A stretch of DNA of 64,000 nt from an uncultured Pseudomonadota bacterium. Its GTDB lineage: Bacteria; Pseudomonadota; Gammaproteobacteria; Burkholderiales; SG8-39. Positions 40,154-50,506 of the stretch are shown one piece after another. The notes under the pieces were generated by a model, which worked only from the letters and a program-made list of their open reading frames with translations, had not been told where the DNA came from and made no database searches. The position numbers and the translations under genes are program-made. The stretch covers positions 62,001 through 126,000 of the forward strand of contig CAIXPL010000037.1 in assembly GCA_903921325.1 (NCBI GenBank). Reading direction: 5' to 3'. Positions within the stretch are counted from its first letter, which is position 1. Each line of letters starts with the position of its first letter.

Positions 40154-41069
40154 CCTTGCGTTTGGCCGGTGCACGAATCAGATCTTCGCGTTTTACACCC
40201 AGCCAGCGTACCAGCGGAGCCATCACCAGCACAGATGAGTAAATACCAAACAGGATACCTATGGTGAGCGCGAGCGCAAAGTAGTGCAGGGCGGCACCGC
40301 CGAAAAACAGCATCGAGGTGACCATCGCCTGGGTACAGCCGTGAGTGATGATGGTGCGCGAAATGGTACGGGTGATCGCGTTGTCGATCACTTCGGTCAC
40401 CGAGGCGCGTCGCATGCGGCGAAAGTTTTCGCGGATCCGGTCGGCGATAACCACTGATTCGTTGACCGAATAGCCGAGTACGGCGAGCACCGCGGCGAGC
40501 ACCGGAAGCGAAAACTCCCACTGAAACAAGGCAAAGAACCCGAGGATGATCACCACATCGTGCAGGTTGGCGATGATCGCGGCGACGCCGAATTTCCACT
40601 CGAATCGCAGTGCCAGATAGATGACGATGCCGATCGCGGTGACAAGCAGCGCAATCAGGCCATCCCGTGCCAGTTCGGAACCGACCTGCGGGCCGACAAA
40701 TTCGGTGCGGCGCCGCTCAGCCGAGGGGTCGTCCTGCTTCAACAGGCTCAGCACCGAGGTGGCCAGGTCCGCGCTGGTCTGATCCCGTTTCACCGGCAAG
40801 CGGATCAGGACATCACGTGACGAGCCGAAATTCTGCACGGTGACATCTTCAAAGCCGGCCTTTTGCAGGACGCCGCGAATCCGATCCGTATCGGCGGCAG
40901 TTGCATAGGACATCTCGATCAGGGTGCCGCCGGTGAACTCGATCGAAAAATGCAGTCCGCGACTGAACAGAAAGAACACCGCTGCCAGGAACGTGAGCGC
41001 TGAAATGGCGTTGAACAACAGCGCATGCCGCATGAACGGAATGTCACGGCGGATCTTGAAAAATTCCAT
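40137..41069 (-). CDS. secF: Protein translocase subunit SecF
   Basis: 310 residues with six membrane helices. First helix FLAAVFFLFSRGLHFSIEFTGGTLIEM, the conserved FTGG periplasmic segment. The conserved D1-D5/D6-type regions are seen in IYLALRFEWKFGVAAIIANLHDVVI and LGYSVNESVVIADRIRENFR, ending in a helix pair plus the basic tail REDLIRAPAKRKDE. With SecD it uses the proton gradient to complete export of preproteins through SecYEG. MEFFKIRRD is the correct start; the longer frame reads into secD. It follows secD by four bases. Confidence 0.97.
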   Translation of the reverse strand: MEFFKIRRDIPFMRHALLFNAISALTFLAAVFFLFSRGLHFSIEFTGGTLIEMSYATAADTDRIRGVLQKAGFEDVTVQNFGSSRDVLIRLPVKRDQTSADLATSVLSLLKQDDPSAERRRTEFVGPQVGSELARDGLIALLVTAIGIVIYLALRFEWKFGVAAIIANLHDVVIILGFFALFQWEFSLPVLAAVLAVLGYSVNESVVIADRIRENFRRMRRASVTEVIDNAITRTISRTIITHGCTQAMVTSMLFFGGAALHYFALALTIGILFGIYSSVLVMAPLVRWLGVKREDLIRAPAKRKDEAVV

Positions 41070-41073
41070 GGCA

Positions 41074-42975
41074 TCAGTTCCAGGCAGTGTTGCCGATCGG
41101 CACGCCGACCAGACGGCGGCGGCGGCCGAAGGTGAGATTGACCATGGCACGCGACACGACGATGGCGGAGAACATCGAGGTGAGGATGCCCAGACAGTGG
41201 ACCACGGCAAACCCGCGCACCGGGCCTGAGCCAATCAGCAGCAACGCGATGCCGGCAATCAGCGTGGTGACATTGGAGTCAAGAATGGTCCCGAACGCCC
41301 GCTCATAGCCCACCGCAATCGCTGCCTGAGGCGATGCCCCTTCGCGTAATTCCTCGCGTATGCGCTCGTTGATGAGCACATTGGCATCGATGGCCATGCC
41401 CAGGGTGAGTGCAATCGCGGCGATGCCAGGCAAGGTCAGGGTTGCCTGCATGATCGACAGGATGGCGAGCAGCAGCAGCAGATTGGTCGACAGCGCGAGT
41501 ACGCTGAATACGCCAAACACCATGTAGTAGGCAATCATGAAGAGCGAAATCGCGACAAACCCCCATAACGTGGAGTTGAACCCCTTTTCGATGTTGTCAC
41601 GGCCCAGGCTCGGCCCCACGGTGCGCTCTTCGATGATTTCCATCGGCGCGGCGAGCGAACCGGCGCGCAGCAGCAGCGACAGATCGGCCGCCTCCTTCGG
41701 ATTGAACAGGCCGGTGATCTGGAAGCGGTTGCCGAGTTCTGACTGGATGACCGGCGCGGTGAGCACTTCGGGGACACCTTTTTCGACCAGCAGCACGGCC
41801 ATGCGCCGCTTAACCGCATCGCGGGTGACATCGCGCATGATGCGGCCGCCCTGGGCATCGAGGTCGATATTGACCGAGGCACGCTGGTTTTGATCAAAAC
41901 CGGCCGAAGCGCCGGTCAGCCGGTCACCGGTCAAAATGACTTGTTTGGACAGCAGCAGCGGTTCGCCGCGATCGCCACGGCGCGCATCGCTGCGCGAAAA
42001 CCGCAATTCGGTTCCGAGCGGCACGGTGCCTTTCATCGCCGCCTCAATCTTGGCCGGATCGAAATCGCGTGAATCCGACCCGCCCGCGTGGGCCTCGACC
42101 AGACGAAATTCCAGGGTCGCCGCACGTCCCAGGATCTCCTTGGCGCGTGCAGTGTCCTGTACGCCCGGCAGTTGCACCAGAATGCGGTCGGCGCCTTGCT
42201 GCTGGATGACTGGCTCGGAGACACCCAGTTCGTTCACCCGATTGTGGAAGGTGCTGATGTTCTGCTTGATGGCGTCGTCCTGAATCTGCTTTTCGGCCTC
42301 AGGCCGGATGCGCGCCTGCAGACGCGACTCGCCCTCGACGTCGAGGGCTTCGCTGACCAGCTCGGGGAAGCCATCGCCAAGCAGTGCACGCGCCTTGTCC
42401 CGCGTGGCGGCATCGCGAAAGCGCAACACCAGAGTGCGACCCTCGCGACTGATGCCGTTGTGGCGCAGGGATTTGTCACGAAACTGCGCGCGGATATTGC
42501 CGCTCAACCCATCCAGACGCTTGACCAGTGCCTCGTCGAGATTGACCCGGTACAGAAAATGCACGCCGCCGCGCAGGTCCAGGCCCAGATACATGGGCAG
42601 CGCGTGCAGCGAACGCAGCCAATCGGGCGAGTTGGCCATCAGATTGAGCGCGATGGTGTATTGCTCGTCGCCCGCCTTGGGGTTGAGCGCGGCGCTCAGC
42701 GCGTCCTTGCCCTTGCCTTGCAGGTCGACATTGGCAAAGCGCACCCGCACCCCGGTCGCATCGAGCAGCACGCCGGTATAGGGAATCTCGGCGCGCTTGA
42801 GCTCGGTCTCGATGGCGGCCTGAGTCGCTTCATCGACTTTGATCGTGACGCGGGCGCTCGATACCTGCACCGCCGGCGTTTCACCGTAGAAATTGGGCAG
42901 GGTATAGAGCAGGCCAAGCGCCAGTGCCACGGCCACAGTGATATAGACCCAGATGGGATACCGGTTCATGAGCAA
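41074..42975 (-). CDS. secD: Protein translocase subunit SecD
   Basis: 633 residues: one N-terminal helix (WVYITVAVALALGLLYTLPNFYG), a large periplasmic domain with MYLGLDLRGGVHFLY and the P1 head region, then five membrane helices including AIALTLGMAIDANVLINERIREELREG, the part that aligns with SecF. Near-normal length. The second Met (MNRYPIW, at 42969) is the usual start. It lies in the order tgt-yajC-secD-secF on one transcript. Confidence 0.97.
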   Translation of the reverse strand: MLMNRYPIWVYITVAVALALGLLYTLPNFYGETPAVQVSSARVTIKVDEATQAAIETELKRAEIPYTGVLLDATGVRVRFANVDLQGKGKDALSAALNPKAGDEQYTIALNLMANSPDWLRSLHALPMYLGLDLRGGVHFLYRVNLDEALVKRLDGLSGNIRAQFRDKSLRHNGISREGRTLVLRFRDAATRDKARALLGDGFPELVSEALDVEGESRLQARIRPEAEKQIQDDAIKQNISTFHNRVNELGVSEPVIQQQGADRILVQLPGVQDTARAKEILGRAATLEFRLVEAHAGGSDSRDFDPAKIEAAMKGTVPLGTELRFSRSDARRGDRGEPLLLSKQVILTGDRLTGASAGFDQNQRASVNIDLDAQGGRIMRDVTRDAVKRRMAVLLVEKGVPEVLTAPVIQSELGNRFQITGLFNPKEAADLSLLLRAGSLAAPMEIIEERTVGPSLGRDNIEKGFNSTLWGFVAISLFMIAYYMVFGVFSVLALSTNLLLLLAILSIMQATLTLPGIAAIALTLGMAIDANVLINERIREELREGASPQAAIAVGYERAFGTILDSNVTTLIAGIALLLIGSGPVRGFAVVHCLGILTSMFSAIVVSRAMVNLTFGRRRRLVGVPIGNTAWN

Positions 42976-43061
42976 CTCAGTGAGACGGACAGGACCGCGG
43001 CAGACACGCCACCGCGCAGGGGAGCAAACCTACTGCACATCAAGCGGCAGAACAACCGTGC

Positions 43062-43391
43062 TCAGAGGGACTTGAGCGTGCCCTTGGGCAGGACGGTGGT
43101 GACGGCACCTCGCTGAACGACGACTTCCACGCCGGTGGCGATCTCGAGATTCATATAGGCATCCTGAATCTTGGTGATCCGACCGACCATGCCGCCCGAG
43201 GTGATCACTTCGTCGCCTTTTTGCAGCGCCTCGATCATCGCCTTGGCTTCCTTCTGCCGCTTCATCTGCGGGCGGATCATGAGGAAGTACAACACCACGA
43301 ACATCAGCACAATGGGCAGCACGCCCATGATCTGGCTTTCGGTGCTGCTGGCTGCGCCTGCAGCCTGCGCGTATGCGGATTCGATCAGCAT
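43062..43391 (-). CDS. yajC: Preprotein translocase subunit YajC
   Basis: 109 residues: short N-terminus, one membrane helix (MGVLPIVLMFVVLYFLMIRPQMKR with the conserved Y.L.IRPQ.K motif), then a small cytoplasmic domain with GDEVITSGGMVGRITKI. It binds SecDF in the holo-translocon. It starts within the standard gap after tgt and precedes secD by 86 bases. Confidence 0.96.
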   Translation of the reverse strand: MLIESAYAQAAGAASSTESQIMGVLPIVLMFVVLYFLMIRPQMKRQKEAKAMIEALQKGDEVITSGGMVGRITKIQDAYMNLEIATGVEVVVQRGAVTTVLPKGTLKSL

Positions 43392-43424
43392 GGATGCCGA
43401 CTCCTTGTGCCTGGGGCAAAACCG

Positions 43425-44636
<1,212 letters not shown>

Positions 44637-45836
44637 TTACCTGGGTTCTCGAGGCGCGGCGGCGAGCTCGGCTCGGACCGGTCCTGAATCTGCGTCGGAT
44701 GCGACACGATCGATCAGCATGGCATCACCGTAGCTGAAAAAGCGATAGCGTTGCGCCACTGCATGGGCATAGGCGGCGCGAATGGCCTGAGACCCGCTGA
44801 ATGCGCTCACCAACATGAGGAGCGTCGAGCGTGGCAGGTGAAAATTGGTCAACAGTCGATCAATCACCTGGAACTGGTAGCCCGGTGTGATGAACAGGCG
44901 CGTATCGCCGCTGAATGGTCCGGGCGCGCCCGCTGCGAAACCAGCGTGTTCAACGGCAGCGGCTTCCAGCGCACGCAGCGTGGTGGTGCCGATGGCCCAG
45001 ACCCGTCCGCCGCGGGCCTGCGCCGTGCGGATCGCGTTAATCGTTTCCGCCGGAATCGTGTAGCGCTCGGCGTGCATGCGATGTTCGGCGAGGTTGCGCA
45101 CACGCACCGGCTGGAAAGTGCCGGCGCCGACATGCAGGGTGACCCAGGCCAGTTGCGCACCGGCGCTGCGCAAGCGCTCGAGCAGCGCTTGATCAAAATG
45201 CAGGCCGGCGGTGGGGGCTGCGACCGCGCCCGGGTGCTTCGCATACACCGTTTGATAGCGCTCGGCATCGTCGCCCTGCGGGCTGTGGGTGATGTAAGGG
45301 GGCAGGGGCACTTCGCCATGGCGCTCGAGCAGGTCGACCCAACCCGGTTCGGCTGTTTCCAGCGTGAGCAGAAACAGATCCTCAGACCGCGACTCGACGC
45401 TGACCTCAAAGGCATCCGCCAGGCGCAAGCGGCGACCAGGCTGCGGGGCATGACTGGCGCGCACCTGTGCCCAGGCCTGCCGCGCATCGATGACCCGCTC
45501 GATCAACACCTCGACGGCACCCCCGCTATCGCGGCGGCCGTGCAATCGCGCGCGTACCACCTGGGTGTCATTGAACACGAGCACATCGTTCGCGCCAACC
45601 CAGCGTGGCAGATCGGTGATGATGGCGTCCTCGATGCGTGCTGCAGCCTCGCGCAGCGAACCGGCGCAAGTGTCGGCAGGGGCCGATTGGCGTTGCCCGG
45701 TTATACCGGCGCTGGCACCGTCACTCGTCAGCGGTTCAAGGCGCAGCAGGCGGCTTGCGGTTCGTTCAGCGGCGGGATGTTGAGCGATCAGCTCGCCGGG
45801 CAGCTCGTAGTCGAAATCATCCAGGGTGAGCGGCAT
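44637..45836 (-). CDS. queA: S-adenosylmethionine:tRNA ribosyltransferase-isomerase
   Basis: 399 residues; makes epoxyqueuosine from preQ1-modified tRNA using the ribose of S-adenosylmethionine. [15 protein letters not shown] is the conserved N-terminus, followed by [27 protein letters not shown] and [17 protein letters not shown]. It is about 45 residues longer than E. coli QueA because of a Ser/Gly/Ala-rich insert at residues 36-66 (around 45630-45735) in the first loop. It heads the queA-tgt-yajC-secD-secF run; the tRNA-Leu gene is 25 bases upstream on the same strand. Confidence 0.96.
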   Translation of the reverse strand: MPLTLDDFDYELPGELIAQHPAAERTASRLLRLEPLTSDGASAGITGQRQSAPADTCAGSLREAAARIEDAIITDLPRWVGANDVLVFNDTQVVRARLHGRRDSGGAVEVLIERVIDARQAWAQVRASHAPQPGRRLRLADAFEVSVESRSEDLFLLTLETAEPGWVDLLERHGEVPLPPYITHSPQGDDAERYQTVYAKHPGAVAAPTAGLHFDQALLERLRSAGAQLAWVTLHVGAGTFQPVRVRNLAEHRMHAERYTIPAETINAIRTAQARGGRVWAIGTTTLRALEAAAVEHAGFAAGAPGPFSGDTRLFITPGYQFQVIDRLLTNFHLPRSTLLMLVSAFSGSQAIRAAYAHAVAQRYRFFSYGDAMLIDRVASDADSGPVRAELAAAPREPR

Positions 45837-45861
45837 GGCAAGAACGATGAACCTGGAGATA

Positions 45862-45948
45862 TGGTGCCCAGAGTCGGACTCGAACCGACACGCTATCGCT
45901 AGCGGGAGATTTTGAGTCTCCTGTGTCTACCAGTTTCACCATCCGGGC
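45862..45948 (-). tRNA. tRNA-Leu (anticodon CAA)
   Basis: An 87-nucleotide class II tRNA including an encoded CCA end. The 5' GCCCGGA pairs with the 3' TCTGGGC (one G-T pair); the anticodon stem GGAGA/TCTCC encloses the loop CTCAAAA with anticodon CAA, which reads UUG. The variable arm is the long type expected of leucine tRNAs, and the T arm GTCGGTTCGAGTCCGAC is intact. Confidence 0.95.
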
Positions 45949-45960
45949 GGTGGACCGATA

Positions 45961-45966
45961 ATTATA
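45961..45966 (-). promoter_or_regulatory. -10 box of the tRNA-Leu promoter
   Basis: On the minus strand, a perfect TATAAT ends 12 bases before the mature 5' end of tRNA-Leu, the usual distance. A matching -35 box is not clear. Confidence 0.6.
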
Positions 45967-46585
45967 GCCTGATGACAGCGATCTCAGCAGAGTACGAAAT
46001 ATTCCGACCAGCGTCGGTTCGGGAATCCCGGCCGGGCGCAGCAGAGCAGAAGCCTCGCAGTACCAACACTGGCAAGTTGAACCTAGGCTACTACTTGAAC
46101 ACCAGCGTTGGTTCCCCTATTGCCGCAGCTCATCGCGGCAGGTGATGGATTTGCCATTGAGTAACGGTTAAAAATTCGCCCGGCACCGCGCGCTGCAAAG
46201 TAGGTAGGGGTGAGTTTCCGGAAGAAGCGACCATGCTGCGTGCCACCTGAATAGCTAAATTGTCCAGCTCGGTAGTTGCCACCAAAATTCCGCTTGAGGC
46301 GGCCCGATCACAGGTGAGGCAGCATGCTCTTCGCTATACTGAGCCGAGTAGATTTCCAGGACGACCCCTAAGAGCCTGCTTTCCGCGCTCAGGATTCAAA
46401 GGATGAACAGAGACCCTTCCGTGGTGTCATGAGGCGCCACCTTAGATGTAGCTGAAACGCGAAGAATCGATACCGTTGGCAATCGACCATCCACAGCAAC
46501 TGACAGCGCGCATAGCTCACATTGCCTTCACCCACAGCTGGCTAACGTAGCGAACGAAAGCATCAATGGGCCGTTACACGCAACC
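45967..46585. other. About 0.6 kb without a supportable gene
   Basis: Between the tRNA-Leu promoter and the accessory cassette I find no gene. The stretch is visibly more A/T-rich than the flanks and has only one short frame (77 codons) without family resemblance. A part near 46256-46325 (AAATTGTCCAGCTCGG, CCACCAAAATTCCGCTTGA, CAGGTGAGGCAGC) looks like text I associate with the ends of IS21-type insertion elements, but no transposase remains. A GCCGC/GCGGC hairpin lies near 46125-46140. Confidence 0.5.
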
Positions 46586-47320
46586 ATGGCACTAGTTACG
46601 CGCTATCCACACGCACCAATCACTGAGGCGGTCATTGATATTCAATGCACATCCGGACGGAGCGCGGCCGAGTTGGAGAGAGTCAACGCTGAAGAGCAGT
46701 GCTACCCATTTACAGAACCGCTTTTCTCAGCGCAAGGGCAAATATCAATAGGGCCTGATTCAACCGCGATCGCTGAGGCAAGCGCGGAGGCTATAGGTTT
46801 TCTCCACCGCAGCAATGATCGGCTTCAAATTTATCAAACGCGAGTGAACGGATTCACCTTCAGCCGGCTCGCCGAGTACACGAGCTGGGTCGAGGTAAGT
46901 TGTGAGGCGCGCCGCCTGTGGGACAAATACCGAGTCATAGCAGCCCCTGTTGCCATAACGCGCATTGCACTGCGATACGTTAACCGGCTGGACATTCCGC
47001 TCCCATTGGACGATTTCTCCAGGTATCTGAGGACAGGACCGCAACTGTCAAGCGAGCTGCCGCAGGGGCTGTCAGGCTACTTCATGCAACTGCAAATTCC
47101 GTTGCCCGATGCCCGCACGGCCTGCGTAATAAACCAAACCATTATTGAACCGTCGAAGCTCAATACCGTCGCCGTAGTGCTAGACATTGATGTATTTCGC
47201 ATGTCTGAACTGCCCAATGGCGACGGGGTATTGTGGGAGCAGATGGAACAACTGCGCCACGAGAAGAACCGAGTGTTCGAGGCGTGCATTACTGACGACG
47301 CAAGGAAGCTATTTCAATGA
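46586..47320 (+). CDS. TIGR04255 family protein
   Basis: 244 residues resembling the sporadically distributed TIGR04255 family: RYPHAPITEAVIDIQC at the N-terminus, FLHRSNDRLQIYQTRVNGFTFSRLAEYTSW in the middle and VAITRIALRYVNRLDIPL, all usual marks. The family has no established biochemical role. Codon use is less biased than in the flanking genes, which suggests transfer. Its stop overlaps the next gene's start (ATGA), so the three genes at 46586-48203 form one translationally linked set. No recognisable ribosome site precedes the ATG. Confidence 0.8.
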   Translation: MALVTRYPHAPITEAVIDIQCTSGRSAAELERVNAEEQCYPFTEPLFSAQGQISIGPDSTAIAEASAEAIGFLHRSNDRLQIYQTRVNGFTFSRLAEYTSWVEVSCEARRLWDKYRVIAAPVAITRIALRYVNRLDIPLPLDDFSRYLRTGPQLSSELPQGLSGYFMQLQIPLPDARTACVINQTIIEPSKLNTVAVVLDIDVFRMSELPNGDGVLWEQMEQLRHEKNRVFEACITDDARKLFQ

Positions 47321-47670
47321 CAACCGCGTATGCCCAACAGCCCCCCATTTTTGGCGATAGGCCGCCTACGCCAGTCTGTCGCCTGCGATTAGTCTCGCCC
47401 GCTCCTGGACAAGGCCGCGAGGCGCTCAAAGTGCGCGACAACGTGCGGGGAATCGGCATTGACACAAGACAAGGTCACAGCGCGGAGGCTGAGGCATTGG
47501 CCGCAATATTCCGAGACTTGACCGAAAGCATGGGTGCATTGCGCGATAGACCGCAAGACGCAGAGGTTACGATCTACAACCACGTCCCACTGAAGACGGC
47601 TTTTAGTGTGACGGTAACTTACAAACGCATGGGAAAAATGCCCCCCAGGCAACTGCCAGAGGTTGACTAA
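47317..47670 (+). CDS. Hypothetical protein, middle gene of accessory cassette
   Basis: 117 residues, no family I recognise. The N-terminus is Pro-rich (QQPPIFGDRPPTP); a predicted helix (AEAEALAAIFRDLTESMGAL) and a final beta-rich part (KTAFSVTVTYKRMGKMPP) follow. No signal peptide or membrane segment, so it is probably cytosolic. It overlaps the gene before it by four bases and ends five bases before the next gene, which argues that the three products act together. Confidence 0.65.
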   Translation: MTTAYAQQPPIFGDRPPTPVCRLRLVSPAPGQGREALKVRDNVRGIGIDTRQGHSAEAEALAAIFRDLTESMGALRDRPQDAEVTIYNHVPLKTAFSVTVTYKRMGKMPPRQLPEVD

Positions 47671-47675
47671 GGCCA

Positions 47676-48203
47676 ATGGGCAAGGCGTTCTGGACGAAGG
47701 TAACAGGTAAAAGCCTAGCACAGGGCGACTTGCTGACGGACTGCCTCGTGCCGCAGTTTGGGGCGGACTTCGGAACGGCGCGCGAGGGTGCCACTGAAAC
47801 CCTAGGGGTTAATGAATCAAACTTAATTGTCGTCACTCAGAGTTGTGACCTCGAAAACGGAAAGGTTGCACTCGTTGCCTTGTGCCCAACGCACACGCTC
47901 GATGAATTCGCGGGCGCAAATTCAAGGTACAAGAATCAAAGGCAATGGGACGAAGTACGCAAAGGGCGAGTTGAGGGACTGCACATGCTGGGTAGCCCAT
48001 CAAACCCCGATGACAACAGCAGTGCGCTCGTCGTCGATTTTGGGCAGATTTTCAGCCTGCCCCCGTCCTACTTGGAAAAAAGGGCCGAAATTCTGGGCGA
48101 ACGACTACGTCTCGATTCACCGTTTCTGGAGCACTTTTCTCAGGCCTTCGCGCGCTATTTCATGCGTGTAGGTCTGCCATCGCAGATCCCAGCCTTCAAG
48201 TAA
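47676..48203 (+). CDS. Hypothetical protein, third gene of accessory cassette
   Basis: 175 residues. A distinctive core NLIVVTQSCDLENGKVALVALCP is followed by a charged helical part (RYKNQRQWDEVRKGRVEGLHML), SALVVDFGQIFSLP and a C-terminal helix FLEHFSQAFARYFMRVGLPSQIP. I recall proteins of this pattern as uncharacterised and patchily distributed, but cannot name a family. No signal peptide. The conserved-looking SCDLE and the paired aromatic residues at the C-terminus are candidates for an active or binding site. The GGCCAATGGG context gives only a weak ribosome site, consistent with coupling to the preceding gene. Confidence 0.7.
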   Translation: MGKAFWTKVTGKSLAQGDLLTDCLVPQFGADFGTAREGATETLGVNESNLIVVTQSCDLENGKVALVALCPTHTLDEFAGANSRYKNQRQWDEVRKGRVEGLHMLGSPSNPDDNSSALVVDFGQIFSLPPSYLEKRAEILGERLRLDSPFLEHFSQAFARYFMRVGLPSQIPAFK

Positions 48204-48249
48204 CTATCACAACTATCCGGCGCGGAGTGATCCCGCGGTGCAAAACCTG

Positions 48250-48290
48250 CGGCCGTAGAGTTTTGAGTCCGCCTTTCGCTTTTCCGTTAG
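48250..48290 (-). other. tRNA-Leu-like fragment beyond the accessory cassette
   Basis: On the minus strand, GGCGGACTCAAAA resembles the anticodon stem and loop of a leucine tRNA; the plus-strand core TTTTGAGTC is the same nine bases as in the intact tRNA-Leu at 45910-45918. The flanks agree only loosely, so this may be chance or a decayed end of an inserted element. Confidence 0.25.
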
Positions 48291-48363
48291 ATTCGGAAGC
48301 TCACCTTGTCCGTACCTGGCCCTCTCTGCAATAAGCTCCATTCGATGCGTTGAAATATAAACC

Positions 48364-49413
48364 CTACTGCGCATGAATATCGGCGCTTTTCACAACCTTG
48401 CCCCAGGTCACGTATTCGCGCGCAATGGTCGCGGCCAGATCCTCGGGCGTCGACGGTTGCGGCTCCATGCCATGCTGCAATAGCTGCTCGCGGACTTCCG
48501 GCGCTGAGAGCACCGCCACCAGCGCGCGATTCAGGCGCAGCACGATCTCGCGCGGCGTACGCGCCGGTGCAATGAAGGCATACCAGTTGGTCGCTTCGTA
48601 TCCCGGATAGCTCTCGGCCACGGTCGGAGTGGTCGGGAAAAATGCCGACCGCGTGGCGCTGGTCGTGGCCAACGCCCTGATGCGGCCGCTCTTCACGTGG
48701 GGCACTGCCGAGGGCGCTGAGGCAAATCCGGAAGGAATCTGGTTCCCCAGCAAATCCGACATGGCCGGTCCGCCCCCCTTGTAGGGCACATGAACGATGT
48801 CGGCCTTGGCGATCTGGCGAAACAGCTCCCCGGCCAGATGCCCGGTGCTGCCTATGCCCGAGGTGCCGTAACCCATGGCGCCCGGCCGTGCGTTGGCAAG
48901 CGCCACATAGTCAGCCAGTGTGTTGGCCGGAACTGCGGCGTTCACCACGATGACATCGGCGAAGACCACGCCCATCGATATTGGCGCGAAGTCTCGCAAG
49001 GGGTCGTAGGACAGATTGGGCACCATATGCGGTGCCACCGTCAGCGGGCCGACCGGGCAGAGCGAGAAGGTGTAGCCATCGGGGTTTGCCTTGGCGATCA
49101 TTTCCGCCGCGATATTGCCACCCGCGCCCGCGCGGTTCTCCACCACCACCTGCTGCCCCAGCACATCGCTCAGGCGGCGCGCCACGATGCGTGCCGAGGT
49201 GTCGGTGCCGCCACCGGGCGCAAAGCCCACGATCAGCAGCAAGGGATGATTGGGAAACGCCTGCGCCCATGCCGCGTCCGTTCCCGCTCCCGGTGCACCA
49301 CACAGCGCAGCGACAACCATGGCCTTGACCAGGTTACCGAACCAGGAACCGGTCCGATGGGCCGAATTGCTTCGGCACCCAGCCGGTCTGTTGAGAGGAG
49401 CAGGGCGTGCCAT
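48364..49413 (-). CDS. Bug family (TctC-type) periplasmic receptor
   Basis: About 349 residues: long N-terminal region, signal-like segment (LVKAMVVAALCGAPGAG), then the Bug fold with LLIVGFAPGGGTDTSARI and VVENRAGAGGNIAAEMIAKANPDGY, later STGHLAGELFRQIAK and PARTPREIVLRLN. It would bind a small carboxylate. No tripartite permease genes are nearby, so it is an orphan receptor like the one at 12690. It starts a few bases after the quinone oxidoreductase stop (10-base overlap if the frame start at 49428 is used), so the pair is probably cotranscribed. Confidence 0.9.
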   Translation of the reverse strand: MARPAPLNRPAGCRSNSAHRTGSWFGNLVKAMVVAALCGAPGAGTDAAWAQAFPNHPLLLIVGFAPGGGTDTSARIVARRLSDVLGQQVVVENRAGAGGNIAAEMIAKANPDGYTFSLCPVGPLTVAPHMVPNLSYDPLRDFAPISMGVVFADVIVVNAAVPANTLADYVALANARPGAMGYGTSGIGSTGHLAGELFRQIAKADIVHVPYKGGGPAMSDLLGNQIPSGFASAPSAVPHVKSGRIRALATTSATRSAFFPTTPTVAESYPGYEATNWYAFIAPARTPREIVLRLNRALVAVLSAPEVREQLLQHGMEPQPSTPEDLAATIAREYVTWGKVVKSADIHAQ

Positions 49414-49418
49414 CGTCG

Positions 49419-50411
49419 TCATGACCACGGCCGCAACAAAATCTTGCCGATAGTGAGGCCCGCTTCGATGCGCTCATGCGCCGCAGGTGCATCCCCTAGA
49501 TCAAACTCCCGATCGAAACACGGTTGAATCAGCGCGCCGACCTGCGGCCACAACTGCGCCTCGATCGCTTCGGTCATCCGTGCCTTGCGCTCAATGGCAA
49601 GCGGGCGCAGCAGCGATCCGGTGACCCGTGCGCGCTTGCGCATCAGTGACTCAAGCGCAATCTGATACGTCGGCTCGCCGGCACTGGTCAGATGGGTAAC
49701 ACGCCCATCCATCGCGAGTGCCTGTAGGTTGCGCTCGGCATAGCGGCCACCGGCCATGTCCAGGATCACATCAGCGCCATGACCTTCGGTCACCTGCATG
49801 ACCCAAGGCACAAAATCGGCGTCGCGATAATTGCACACCGCGAATGCCCCGAGGCTTTGTGCCACCGCGCATTTGTCATCACTGCCACACGTCGCTATGA
49901 CAGGCACGCCGAGCCAGCGCGCAAACTGAATACCGATGCACCCCACGCCGCTGGTGCCGCCGTGGATCAACAGCCACTCGCCGCGCACAAGCGAGCACAG
50001 TTCGATGAGGTTGTGCCACAGGGTGTAGAGCGCCTCGGGCAGGCTGGCCGCAGCAGCAAAGCTCATCTCGGCGGGCATTGCCAGGCAGGTGCGCTCATCG
50101 GCCAGGCAGTACTGCGCATAGCCCCCGCCGTTCACCAGTGCGCAAACCCGATCACCCACTGCAAAGCGGCGCACCGCGCTCCCGCACTGGACCACTTCGC
50201 CGGCAATTTCCAGGCCGGGAATGTCGGTCGCCCCAGGTGGCGCGTGACCGCGCCGCCGCTGCCCGGTGTCATGCCGATTGACCCCGGCACGCGTGACTCG
50301 GACCAGTACTTCGCCTGCCGCCGGTACCGGCACCGCGCGCTCTATCAGCGCGAGCTGATCCGGTCCACCAGGGCCGAGAACGGTGACCGCTTGCATGAGG
50401 GTTTGTGACAT
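49419..50411 (-). CDS. Zinc-type medium-chain dehydrogenase, quinone oxidoreductase (PIG3/QOR-like)
   Basis: 330 residues of the medium-chain dehydrogenase superfamily without the catalytic zinc cysteines, which fits NADPH:quinone oxidoreductases. The NADPH-binding loop reads LLIHGGTSGVGCIGIQFA, preceded by DIPGLEIAGEVVQCGSAVRRFAVGDRVCAL; FAAAASLPEALYTLWHNL is the PIG3-group substrate segment. It reduces a quinone or other activated double bond. It leads the short transcript with the Bug receptor. Confidence 0.88.
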   Translation of the reverse strand: MSQTLMQAVTVLGPGGPDQLALIERAVPVPAAGEVLVRVTRAGVNRHDTGQRRRGHAPPGATDIPGLEIAGEVVQCGSAVRRFAVGDRVCALVNGGGYAQYCLADERTCLAMPAEMSFAAAASLPEALYTLWHNLIELCSLVRGEWLLIHGGTSGVGCIGIQFARWLGVPVIATCGSDDKCAVAQSLGAFAVCNYRDADFVPWVMQVTEGHGADVILDMAGGRYAERNLQALAMDGRVTHLTSAGEPTYQIALESLMRKRARVTGSLLRPLAIERKARMTEAIEAQLWPQVGALIQPCFDREFDLGDAPAAHERIEAGLTIGKILLRPWS

Positions 50412-50506
50412 GGTTGGCTGCGCAGTTAAGGGTTGTGCGGTTGCAGATCAGCACTGTGACGGCTTGCAATCCAGGGGTTTCACATCCGTCTCATTGTGCG
50501 CGGCGA

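Noticed and set aside
45912-46145. 77-codon frame overlapping the tRNA-Leu gene
   Set aside because: It starts inside the tRNA on the other strand and has neither a ribosome site nor protein-like composition.
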